Assembly: GCA_023627715.1 (NCBI GenBank)
Contig: JAMAHW010000078.1
Span: 62,001 to 126,000 of the forward strand
From: Periconia sp. R9002
Lineage: Eukaryota; Ascomycota; Dothideomycetes; Pleosporales; Periconiaceae
Length of the DNA stretch: 64,000 bases
Direction: 5' to 3'
Shown: one piece after another, positions 34,799-44,457 of the stretch
Layout of the letters: every line of letters begins with the position of its first letter
Position numbering within the stretch: position 1 is the first letter of the stretch
The notes under the pieces: model-generated
Databases searched by the model: none
Told to the model about the DNA's origin: nothing
The model's input: only the letters and a program-made list of their open reading frames with translations
Made by a program: the position numbers and the translations under genes

Positions 34799-37120
34799 AT
34801 GGCGGATTCCACAGAAAAGCGCAAGGACACATTAAGCAGCGACGAGCAGAGGAATTCGAAACAGAGAAAAATACGCAAGGGCACGAGAAGTTGCTGGGAG
34901 TGTAAGAGGAGAAAAGCGAGATGCAGCCTCTCTCAGACACGTGACGTCTCTGTCTGTGACGGCTGTAGACGTAGAGGAACTCGTTGCGTCGGGCAGGAAT
35001 ATCCCGACACCCCAAGCAAACGGCATGTCGGTGAACGTCTCGGACATGTCGAGGATCTACTTACAAGTCTTGGCCAGGGACTAGACAAGACAAATGTGAA
35101 CGACTCTGTTCAATTGCAGGACCTACGACGTCTGGAACCACCAGGCAATGGATTCACCTCCCAGTCATTGCAATCCGCACGCAAAGGGCGGGTACCCGAG
35201 ATTGTTCCACCAAATGGTAATCGTGTTGAAACATATTTTCCAATCACTTCCACTGCAAAAGTGCCACCAAGGTCGGGGCAAACCAACACCTCATACTGTC
35301 TCCCGACAAGTGAACTAAGATGTCAAAAGTTGAGTACAATTTCAAAGGCCCTTCTATCCGCTTGGCCGACAGCAGAAGATCTCGAGGTTATCATCGATGC
35401 CCCAACGGGCACAGCAAGCGTATTCCGAGGTCTGATTTTTGTTTCCTATGAGGATTTTCTAAAGCAGCCGCTCCCTTCTCCCCGTGAGCTTTTCGTCCGC
35501 CCCGACCCAAATTCACATCCTGTAATAATTGCGCGAAAACTACTTATGCTAGCGATCTTTCTGCAAAATCTCTCTGCCACTGCGCTGGCGCATGTCTGTA
35601 GTCGCCTTAACGCTGACTCTACGGAGCTCATGGAGGGCGCCTTCGACGCAGCCACTCAACTCGTCACAAACAACGATGAATTGAATGGATCGATGGAAGG
35701 GGTCGAGTGTTTATTGATAGGTTCATTGTATCTCAACAACTCTAGCCGCTTGAGACTTGCGTACCTCGCTGTTCGAAGGGCACTTGTTATCGCTCAGATG
35801 ATTGGCATTGACCAAGGAACCAACTCGCCTCGGATTCGCTTGATTGATTCTGAAACTCGAAATCGCATCAAACCTGAATTTCTGTGGTTCCGACTGGTTC
35901 AAACGGATCGCTATCTTTCATTGCAACAAGGCCTTCCCCAAGGATTCGTAGGGGATGCGTTTGCAATAGAGAATGGGCAAAGTTCTCTCTCACCCGATGA
36001 GCGTATAGAGCTCGTTCTCACAATTGCGGCAGGACAAATCATTCAGCGCAATAGTGCTTCGATGCTTGACATAGAAGCTACTCGGAAGGTCGATCGTATG
36101 TTACTGGAGGGTGCTAATTCCATGTCACCACAGTGGTGGCTCTGCCCTGACCAAATTGATGCTCTCCAAGATGAGCGTGCTATTTTTGGCGAGACGGCCC
36201 GCTTTTTGCTGCAACTTGCATATTTTGAAATATTGCAACGACTCCATTTGCCTTTCCTGTTACAATCATCTAATACCAGTGATTATGACTATAGTAAGAT
36301 GGTCGCAGTCACGGCGAGCCGCGAAGTTTTGACTCGCTACGTCGTCTTTCGGGGTTCATCACCACCGAAAGGAACTTTCTGTCGCGGGATCGATTTTCTT
36401 GCCTTTAGTGCCAGCGTGGTGACCTGTCTCGGCCATATCAATTTGCGCTTGCAGAATAACCGTCAAGAGGCACAACGGACTGAGAGAAGCAATGCGGCTT
36501 TTGACTGCCTTGCTCACCAACGTCTGAGAGACCGAGGCATGATGGAGCGCACATTGGCGTGCGTGGAGAAAGCACTTGAGGATGATCCGTCTGATAAAAC
36601 GGCGAAGAAGATTTGTCGTGGAATGCGCTATCTACTGGCCGTTGAAGGCGATGTCGCGAGCGGAATAGCATACCGGACCGAGTCCATTTATCGAACCGAG
36701 GATGCACGGGACGAAATAGGGTGCGAAAATCAATCGCACAATGATGGAAGGGCCATCCGGATTCACATCCCCCATCTAGGAATGATCAAAATTGAACCTC
36801 ATGGCGCCACCGGTACACTTTACATGTCTACCGCGCCGACATATGTAACTGAAATGAGCATGCCTTTGCAGAACACCAACGAATCCGACAGCTTACTCGC
36901 GTCGGACACATATCCTTCAATTGGCGAGGACCGTGAGCACACGGAAGTCGACATGGGCACTCAGGCGTCGTCGTTGGGGGATTTGGGAAGCCTGTGTTTC
37001 AATTTGGAGGAGCCTAGTCAGTGGCCGGTACCAGACAATGGTCAAGAAGATGAGTGGGCCCTCGAAGGCGTAAATTCCGCTTTCTTCGACACTCTCTTTT
37101 CGGGATCATATCAACTTTGA
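34799..37120 (+). CDS. Zn2Cys6 transcription factor
   Basis: Intronless, 773 residues from the ATG at 34799; the frame is open further upstream but without a Met. The zinc cluster near residues 33-63 is SCWECKRRKARC then CDGCRRRGTRC, spacing C-x2-C-x6-C-x11-C-x2-C-x6-C, preceded by a basic KQRKIRKGTR. A short coiled region (GHVEDLLTSLGQGL) may serve dimerisation. The middle shows the fungal_trans helical domain (RLRLAYLAVRRALVIAQMIGI, LWFRLVQTDRYLSLQQGLPQG). The C-terminal part is acidic with scattered aromatics, like an activation region. It sits head to head with the NmrA-like reductase gene and may regulate it, by position only. Confidence 0.93.
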   Translation: MADSTEKRKDTLSSDEQRNSKQRKIRKGTRSCWECKRRKARCSLSQTRDVSVCDGCRRRGTRCVGQEYPDTPSKRHVGERLGHVEDLLTSLGQGLDKTNVNDSVQLQDLRRLEPPGNGFTSQSLQSARKGRVPEIVPPNGNRVETYFPITSTAKVPPRSGQTNTSYCLPTSELRCQKLSTISKALLSAWPTAEDLEVIIDAPTGTASVFRGLIFVSYEDFLKQPLPSPRELFVRPDPNSHPVIIARKLLMLAIFLQNLSATALAHVCSRLNADSTELMEGAFDAATQLVTNNDELNGSMEGVECLLIGSLYLNNSSRLRLAYLAVRRALVIAQMIGIDQGTNSPRIRLIDSETRNRIKPEFLWFRLVQTDRYLSLQQGLPQGFVGDAFAIENGQSSLSPDERIELVLTIAAGQIIQRNSASMLDIEATRKVDRMLLEGANSMSPQWWLCPDQIDALQDERAIFGETARFLLQLAYFEILQRLHLPFLLQSSNTSDYDYSKMVAVTASREVLTRYVVFRGSSPPKGTFCRGIDFLAFSASVVTCLGHINLRLQNNRQEAQRTERSNAAFDCLAHQRLRDRGMMERTLACVEKALEDDPSDKTAKKICRGMRYLLAVEGDVASGIAYRTESIYRTEDARDEIGCENQSHNDGRAIRIHIPHLGMIKIEPHGATGTLYMSTAPTYVTEMSMPLQNTNESDSLLASDTYPSIGEDREHTEVDMGTQASSLGDLGSLCFNLEEPSQWPVPDNGQEDEWALEGVNSAFFDTLFSGSYQL

Positions 37121-37503
37121 TACTACTCTAATCAAATCTGATCCTGCACAAACTATCGTACACTTGAAGATATGGCGGATAATGTTCGATGCTTTTTTTA
37201 GTTGAGGCTTAGTGTATACACAGAAGATGACAATGAACCAGAATGGAGATGAACAGGAAACTAGGCGACGTGTTGAATCGGAAGCAGCATTGGCAAGTAC
37301 CGGGCACTAACTTTTCGAATAAAGATCTGTCTACATATAGTGTAAGATGCTGAGAGGCAAATATAATGCTAATTGGTCGGTTCTTTTTATGGCATAATAA
37401 CTATCTTATTTGTCCTGCGATTGCGCACCGCTGAAAGTCTGCGACCTGCGACCAGCAGGCAGGGATTGATTGGAGTGTCTATTTGGATATTCTGGAAGAT
37501 TTG
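37121..37503. other. intergenic, 0.38 kb
   Basis: Downstream of the Zn2Cys6 gene. The frame of the small ORF that follows extends up to a possible splice acceptor (CAGGCAG) near 37463, so its real 5' end may lie here. Confidence 0.4.
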
Positions 37504-37767
37504 ATGGAGGACGTTAACGACCGACTAGAAACCATTCCTCGCCGTTCAATACATGACAGTTGCGATCTCCAAATCTGCATCCAGCGCGCACGACAGAATG
37601 GGCCACTCAATTCAGAACAGGTACAGCAGCTGCGGCGAAGTCTTGAGAATCTACGCCGACAAGAAGATCATGCCTTCGCGAGGATGGACGTGGCTCGAAC
37701 CAGGGGTGACCAGGTCTTCGATGTCCACGAAGAGATTTGGCGTGAGGCTGAAGCTGATCTGCGGTAG
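37504..37767 (+). CDS. small hypothetical helical protein or gene remnant
   Basis: An 87-codon ATG-started frame, charged and strongly helical (for example LRRSLENLRRQEDHAFARMD). The open frame extends upstream to a plausible 3' splice site with residues GIDWSVYLDILEDL, which suggests an exon of a larger or truncated gene. No first exon is recognised. It precedes the DUF6594 gene in the same orientation. No family can be named. Confidence 0.35.
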   Translation: MEDVNDRLETIPRRSIHDSCDLQICIQRARQNGPLNSEQVQQLRRSLENLRRQEDHAFARMDVARTRGDQVFDVHEEIWREAEADLR

Positions 37768-37964
37768 TAGAATGGCGCCTTGCTAGATATAGAAGGTGGT
37801 ATGCTAAGACTTTTGCCTACAAGCTAGATCGCGCAGCATAGCCACAAGGACCCTTCTTTACTTGCGTATCTTTTTCTTATACATTTTCATTATTCAGTTA
37901 CATTATGCAGTAAACCTGCTGCTAAGAGTCGTAACCTAAGAATTTCAAGATATATTCCCTCCAC

Positions 37965-39014
37965 ATGGCCGCATCTACCCCACCCCAAAAACATATTGGC
38001 TATGGCCTCATCGCCAACTTGATGTCCTCTGATGCTGACCTAAGCATCTATCGCAGTTTCAATGCCCTTAACGCCCGTAATATTTTGTACTTGCAGTCAG
38101 AACTCGCAGAGCTTGAGAGCGAGTTACAAGACCTTGATAAAGAGAGCAACGATCGTGCGAAGGGAATTGACGTGTGGAAATTGCCCCGCAGCTGGAAGGC
38201 AATCAAAGATGAAGATGGCCAGTATCTGCACTGCGTCGAGAGGGTCCGAGAAGTGTCAGAAAAATATTGTTAGTCGCCTCTATCAATATCTCTTTGAAGG
38301 TGGTTTGGAGGATGAACCAGACAGCTTCGCACGTATTTCCCGCACAAGCTTACTTCGTTGGAGTAGACAGGGCTCTGCAATCGCAAGCCTGGCTCTTGAG
38401 TCAGAAACACCCCGCTGATCGACCTCGCACAAATCTTGTCAATATCGCCCACGAGAACCGGTCTGAGTTATCTCAGAGAGACGCAGCTTTCATAATGGAT
38501 GAGACTCTCCGCGGAGACCTTATTGCCTTATCATGGAACGAGAAAGAGGTCTTGTCAAGGATTTTAGAGAAATACTTTCACCGATTCTTTCTAGTCAAAG
38601 TAAGCACCACCCTATACAATTCTACACGTTCTAACGAAGAGCATCTAGGAACGCAAAGTAGAAGGTGATGGTTGGGAAATCTCCGTCTTCTCAGATGAAA
38701 GAATCCGCAGGGTCGTTCGGTTCCTTGCTATCACAGTCTCGTCCGTCTTGCCAATCCTTTCTATAGTTGTTTTGTACAACATCACCTCGCAGGCCGTTCG
38801 TCTTGGCGTTGTTGTCGCATTTTCTGCGCTCTGTTCCGCTGCGTTGGCTACGCTGACTAATGCAAAGAATGCTGAGATTATGGCTGCCACAGCTACGTAA
38901 GTCTGTCTCCAGTTCAGATATGATGTGATCTAATCAAATAAAATATGATATAGATTCGCGGCGGTTCAGGTAGTTTTCATAAGCGGAGGGAACACATCAA
39001 TAACAACTAGTTGA
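37965..39014 (+). CDS. DUF6594 membrane protein
   Basis: Exons 37965..38268, 38325..38599, 38649..38896 and 38954..39014 give 295 residues; the introns are 56, 49 and 57 nt. The N-terminus GYGLIANLMSSDADLSIYRS then FNALNARNILYLQSELAELE is the defining start of DUF6594 proteins. The C-terminus has the expected run of hydrophobic helices (FLAITVSSVLPILSIVVLY, LGVVVAFSALCSAALATL, FAAVQVVFISG). The middle segment between exons 1 and 2 is shorter than usual, so intron 1 is the least certain. Function unknown; members are common in accessory fungal regions. Confidence 0.82.
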
Positions 39015-39381
39015 CATAAGAATCCACCGGCCAATTTCATTAGTCAAGTTACTTAGGAAAAGTCTGCTGTACAGCATTGTCAAACGTAGACTGCTACTTC
39101 TCGCTCAAATATTGACAAAAAATGGAATATTTCAGAGTAACTAGGCAGTGCTGGGGTTAGAGTGCTGTTTGTCCCACGCCTGCCTTTGTGCATCTTCTAG
39201 TTCACGTTCATTTTTCAACACCTCTAGTTCTTGGGATTGAGAATTGGTGCTCAGCGTGTGCACATTTCTCTCAAACTTCCTGTCCCACTCCTCCCGTCTG
39301 TTCATCTCTTGCCAGAAAGCGCGCTCCCCATGTTGTATTGATTGACCTTCTAAGTATCTGTTAGCTACAGATCGTTGCGTA
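39015..39381. other. intergenic, 0.37 kb
   Basis: Convergent spacer; no gene seen. Confidence 0.5.
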
Positions 39382-41666
39382 TTATACTATTCTTTCAATC
39401 ATTTGGATGATACTACTTGTACCTTTTGGTATAACTTTTGCTTTCTTATGCCTCCGAAAGCTTGTTCCCTTTTCAATTATCCGTAGTGGAACATACCGAA
39501 ATAGTGTCCGATTCAACCTACCACACATGAACCTCTTTTCAGCGTTTGAAACTGCATTGACCCTTAGCAAAGCGACGTTTCCGAGACGTGTGAGTAACAT
39601 ACGACGATGACAATTCATCTTCCCAAGGACGTTCTGGGGAATGAAAAAATGATGTTCCCGGTGGGAACCTTCGGAAACGAAGATTGCGTCAATAACAAAT
39701 ACAGGAAGTCCCTTCCAGGAAAAGGAGAGTTCTTTATCTGTCCAAGTTCCGCTTATGTAGCCAAGGCAAGGAATCGTTTCCCCTTCTATGGATCGCAGCT
39801 GTGGAGTCATGTCGCTTTGGTGTAATGCAAAGTGCTTCCACTCTTTCCATTCAGATGAGACAAGGTTGAAGTTGAGTGAATCCTTTCCCAAGTCCGACAT
39901 TGCGGTATCCGCGGGGATGCCGTTGAATAACCCACCAAGAAGGCGATTAGAGTTAAACTGAACCTGCAAATGTAAAATAGTTAGAGGCTTCAATAGCTAC
40001 GGTTTGAATAGAATTTAAGAAACGAGGTTGATCTAGTCAATATTAGGGAGAGTGAAGTAGTTGAACAACTTTAAGTGCTTCGGATTATGTTTACCTCTGA
40101 CCTCTTTTTGTTGTTCCCATGTGTTGCCGAGGGGAGCAAAACCTGCGGCATTCTTCGGGTGGTCTCGAACTCGTCCGTTGATACACCCAATCGATCATCA
40201 AAATACACCCTATCGGTATCCTTGGTTTCATGCATGTCGAACACAGACCGCGGAATTTTCCGACTCCTACTCCTCTCGAAACCCAATAGATCATCACGGA
40301 CACCATGAAAATACGACCCATCGTTTTTGTATATCTGGGACCGCTTGAACAGTTGATATGATAGATACGGCACGTTCAGGGATATCCGAGCATCATCAAT
40401 TTCTTCGATGCTATAATATATGGCGCTTGAGTGGTCCCCATTCCATCGCTCGGCGGTAGGTTCGAGATGCACCTTTTCGATAGCTCGAAGATACATTCTG
40501 CTATCTTCCCAGTAATGGCTATCACTAGGGGTATTCAAACGCGCTAAACCTCCTTGCAAACTGGGATTGTTCGTAGGAAGCCATCTTTCGAACTCGGAAT
40601 TCGCCGATTCCCAAGATGTGTTCACGACTGATTTTGAATGCAGGAACCCACGAAGTAAATCATCTACTTCGGAATAGCGATGTTGTTCGATATAGATATC
40701 TCGAAGATGCTCAATTGAGGAAGTGGTGTCGACGTGTTCCTGTCCTAGTCCTATCTTTCGTCTCCCGATCACCGTTTTGAAACATTTTTCAGCGTCTTCG
40801 TCTAAGCCTGAGTCTAGATTTCTTTTTCCTAGCAAATAGAGACAGTTCAAAAAATACGGGTCATACGGGCTTTTGCCATTCTCAACATCACTCACCACTC
40901 GGTGAATAATTTCCTCCTGTTTTTCCCGACTATTCAGAAAGTTTGCGTGAGAGTTATCCCGGCGAAAAGGTTCTAGAAATGTCCAAGCGAGGCCATTGCG
41001 CATACGTAGGGTCTTTTTATGCTCAGATCCATACTTTGCTTCCACCTGTATGAAGCACCACTGATATAGTGCTTCCGCTGCTTCGATACTGATTGGAGCA
41101 GCAGAGGAGCGTAGGAAGCCATCAGCCAAGGTAGAACAAAGCGCAAGTAGTTCTGATTTCTTGATTTTTTTGCATTCTCCTAGAGCGTACATTATGAATT
41201 CTCCGGCCTCTGACCTCGCTGCAGGATTGTCAGTTCTAAGAACGTAACTTTGCTCCATTGGTCCTGTGGCTTCGACTTCCCAGTAAAGGATTTTGAGGAT
41301 ATCGGTTAGGCAATAACGCAAAATCGCCTGGTATGCTTTAAGAGGCATAATCATATGTAAATCTTTCTGTAACACACGACAATACAGTCGGAGAGCTTTG
41401 GCGCTCTTTCCTTGTTGCAGAGCTACTCTGGGTTCCGCGCAAAGCCGTTCCAGAAAATGTAGGATATCCAACTGACAGTAAATTGTCTCGAGACCCAGGA
41501 AATCTGGAAATTCTGGTTTTTGACCGGGGACAAGACTCTCCAAAGGAGAAAAACTAGAGAGCTTACGACGTTCACCCAACAGGGAAGAGTGGGTCAAGAG
41601 CGGTATCTTAGGCTCTCGAGAGATTTCGTTTTTACGTATACAGAAGAATGCGAGAGAGCGCTTCAT
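39382..41666 (-). CDS. TPR-like protein with degenerate retropepsin-like C-terminal domain
   Basis: Exons (minus) 41666..40095 and 39963..39382 give 717 residues over a 131-nt phase-0 intron. The frame is open upstream of 41666 without an ATG, so a 5' exon could be missing. The middle has helical repeats of the kinesin-light-chain TPR kind (EDAEKCFKTVIGRRKIGLGQ then EHVDTTSSIEHLRDIYIEQH). After the intron, LLGGLFNGIPADTAMSDLGK and DSLNFNLVSSEW follow the retropepsin pattern 'G-hydrophobic-D-T-G-x-x-x-N-hydrophobic-hydrophobic-S'. Here DLG stands where an active-site DTG is expected, and VFVIDAIFV...NVLGK matches the second half of that fold. Catalysis is doubtful. Similar two-part proteins occur in fungi, role unknown. 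Confidence 0.6.
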
Positions 41667-42453
41667 TCTCGACGTAGAGTAGGAAGGAACCGGAATAGAG
41701 GCAGGCGTGCTTTGTGGTTCGGAGGGGAAAATGATGGAAATCTTCGTTTTGGCGTAATCCCGGAAGTATAAGGCTAGAGCCAAGCACAGAGGATTGAAAT
41801 AGAAGCTACCGACTGGTGGAATGGAGGGCTTTTCGATATGGCAGAATTGTCAAAGGGATCAATAGCTGAACAGTAACGTGCACGTTTGGCTTAACGAATG
41901 TGATCGCTTGCCTGTGCTAGTTTCAACGGGAAAATGGGGGGTAGGAGCTGAAATGAAGGATGAGGACGGTGAAGATATGGGCGGGCTGAGACTAGGTGTG
42001 CCGGGTCCGCCTGACCACTTGCACAGCCGCTCTGTCAAGTTAAGGCAACTTGTATTTGGGTCTTGGCGCAGGACCTTCTCACAAATCAAGTATTCTGCAC
42101 CGATTAGTGAGTGGATCATAATAACGCCACATATTACTATTGAATATAAGAAAGGCAGCGACTTCGTATGCCATTTCGGGCAGCGAGAGGATCTGGGCAC
42201 CGGCGGTGGCAGTTCACCGCATGTTTTCCTTCGTTTTCCTAGAACCCTCGGGAAGCATGCGCTACTTTTTTGCTGCTTACCTTGAACAGCGGGTTTTCAA
42301 AGATGGATGAATATCTTATTGTTAAACTGAGAAATCACTAGTAATATCGACGACTTATGTATGTATGATAATCAGACTACCAGTAGCTTGTGTAATTCAC
42401 ATGATTATATACACATATGTACCACCAACCGTTATTGATCAATAAAAATCCCG
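41667..42453. other. intergenic, 0.8 kb
   Basis: Separates two minus-strand genes. A plus-strand open frame at 41878-42285 has no motif and is not supported. The upstream exon of the TPR-like gene, if any, would lie here. Confidence 0.45.
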
Positions 42454-44058
42454 CTAACGAACTTTGTTCATCGAATCCTCACCCTCCGCATACGCGTTTA
42501 CCTGATATTTATCAAATTCTCTCGTAGGAACACGATTAGCAAACAAAACATCCAACTCCTCAAAGGTTTTACCTTTTGTCTCTGGTAAACGGAAAAAAGT
42601 CCAGAGGAAGAAAACTGCCGCACATCCGCCCCAAAAGAAACCCGTCTTGCCTTTCCAGTTCCCGGCGGTAGGGTTTAACATATATGGATTGATCACGTTG
42701 CAGATGATCTGCGCAATGTAATACACGATACGGCTAATACATACGCTCTTGCTGCGCAGTCGAGTAGAAGACACTTCGCTGATGATGGCGTAGCAAATAG
42801 GCCCGACAGTCATGTAGTATATGAAAAGCCATACTATCATCAAGCTGGCCTGTCCGTAGTTTCCTGCCACTGAGCGATTGTTGCCGACGCTGATAAAACC
42901 GACTGTGAAGAGGACAAGGCTTAGCCCCGCAAGACCCCAGAGGTAAAGAGTGCGACGACCAATATAAGACATGAGAAACCAGGAGATGATGGTACCGACC
43001 GCTGCAATACCGAGACCGCCGATAGACATTCGAAACGAAATATTCGTTGGTAGACCAGCCTGAACGAAAAAGTAGGTCGGCGTGCCAGCCATCGCAGAGC
43101 CGCAGAATGGCTGGGCGGCGAAAGCCATACACGCAATCTCCGTGCGCCGTAGATCGATACCCTTGAAACACTGTAGGTACGACGTATTCTCGTCTAAAGA
43201 TTTCTCGAATTCATTCGTATGAACCATCATAGCAACCTTCTGCTTAGCGAGATGTCGCTGCGACGGGGAGGCCAAACGAGTGACCATTTTTTCCGCCATT
43301 TCGAGGTTTCCGATGCGGATGAAGTGCCATGGCGACTCGGGCGCGAAAAATAAGATGATGAAGAGCGGTATAGGCCATGCCCACTGTACTGCGAAAGGGA
43401 TTCTATAAGACCATTGCGATGATCCATCGGAGAAGGCTGACTGCACACCGGCAGAAATGAGTTGACCGAAAGCCCAACAAAGATTGACGTAGACTGTAAG
43501 ATATCCGCGTAGCGGCAGTGGGCATATTTCACTTGCGTAAGCGGGTGCCATTGTCGCGAATACGCCCCATGGTATGCCGCAAAGGAACTGGCCAACGAGC
43601 AAAACGGGCAAACTTGGCGCAAAAAACGAGATGAAAATGAAGGCGCAAATGGAGACAAGCGATGCAAGTAATACTGGACGGTAACCAGATTTATGGCTGA
43701 ACAAGCCATTTCCGAAGGCGCCAACTATCGTGCCCACACTGACGGCATTTTGCAACCCATTCTGCCATGACGCCGTGACCTGGTATGTGCCACTTCCAGG
43801 TTGATATTCGCCGTATTTGCGCGAGAAGGCCGGCTGGGCAAAGAAGGACGATATCAAGACAATGTCGTATCCCTCCATGATAATGCAACTTGACAAAAGC
43901 ACGGACCATATCACAGCGCTAGGGTGCCGTTGAATGGCCTGAAGCAGTGTCAGTTGGTGTTCATCGTCGGCCGCTTGTTTGGCTTGTGCAAAGTCGTCTT
44001 CATATTTCTCGCAATGGCGTTCCTCCACAGAAGCTTTCTCGCCGATCGCCAACGCCAT
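42454..44058 (-). CDS. MFS sugar transporter, alpha-glucoside:H+ symporter type
   Basis: Intronless, 534 residues, about twelve membrane helices. The start MALAIGEK is followed by a hydrophilic N-terminus and SCIIMEGYDIVLISSFFAQP, a signature of fungal maltose/alpha-glucoside permeases. Others are SGYRPVLLAS, GQFLCGIPWGVFATMAPAYA, FAPESPWHFIRIGN, YIGRRTLYLWG and the terminal RLPETKGKTFEELDVLFANR. The PESP and PETKG motifs are general sugar-porter marks. Probably at the plasma membrane, importing a disaccharide or oligosaccharide. It lies just downstream of a regulator in the same orientation and within 10 kb of two secreted glycosidases. Confidence 0.92.
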   Translation of the reverse strand: MALAIGEKASVEERHCEKYEDDFAQAKQAADDEHQLTLLQAIQRHPSAVIWSVLLSSCIIMEGYDIVLISSFFAQPAFSRKYGEYQPGSGTYQVTASWQNGLQNAVSVGTIVGAFGNGLFSHKSGYRPVLLASLVSICAFIFISFFAPSLPVLLVGQFLCGIPWGVFATMAPAYASEICPLPLRGYLTVYVNLCWAFGQLISAGVQSAFSDGSSQWSYRIPFAVQWAWPIPLFIILFFAPESPWHFIRIGNLEMAEKMVTRLASPSQRHLAKQKVAMMVHTNEFEKSLDENTSYLQCFKGIDLRRTEIACMAFAAQPFCGSAMAGTPTYFFVQAGLPTNISFRMSIGGLGIAAVGTIISWFLMSYIGRRTLYLWGLAGLSLVLFTVGFISVGNNRSVAGNYGQASLMIVWLFIYYMTVGPICYAIISEVSSTRLRSKSVCISRIVYYIAQIICNVINPYMLNPTAGNWKGKTGFFWGGCAAVFFLWTFFRLPETKGKTFEELDVLFANRVPTREFDKYQVNAYAEGEDSMNKVR

Positions 44059-44457
44059 ATTTGTGGTTTGAGGGGGAAGGGATAATCAACGAAAACCCGG
44101 AAGAAATTGATCATTAAAGCGATCTCTGAGCTTGATGAGGGACCTATATTTTCACTTGTATCCTGGGGAGCCGAGACATCGGGATAATCCATGGTCGATC
44201 ATTGGTGTCTTGTTGGTCGACTCTCCACCGGAACATATCTGTTTATGGAACAGGTCAAGGGTTGTTTTGCGGGGTAATGCTTCCTTCCGGTGGAGAAAGT
44301 TTATGGGTAACCTCATAGGCCATTGCCAAGCGAGAACTAGGATATTTCCTGCTAAACAGCTGCCCTTCCGACGGGTAAGAATGCTCTTCATTTGGACATC
44401 GCGGTATATTTCCTCCGAGCTTCCAAGCATCATCAGGCAAGGCACGTTGCAGGCGTG
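44059..44457. other. intergenic, 0.4 kb
   Basis: Promoter of the transporter and 3' flank of the upstream regulator; nothing else recognised. Confidence 0.5.

Noticed and set aside
41878..42285. 135-codon plus-strand open frame
   Set aside because: No domain and no conserved pattern; it lies in the upstream flank of a minus-strand gene.
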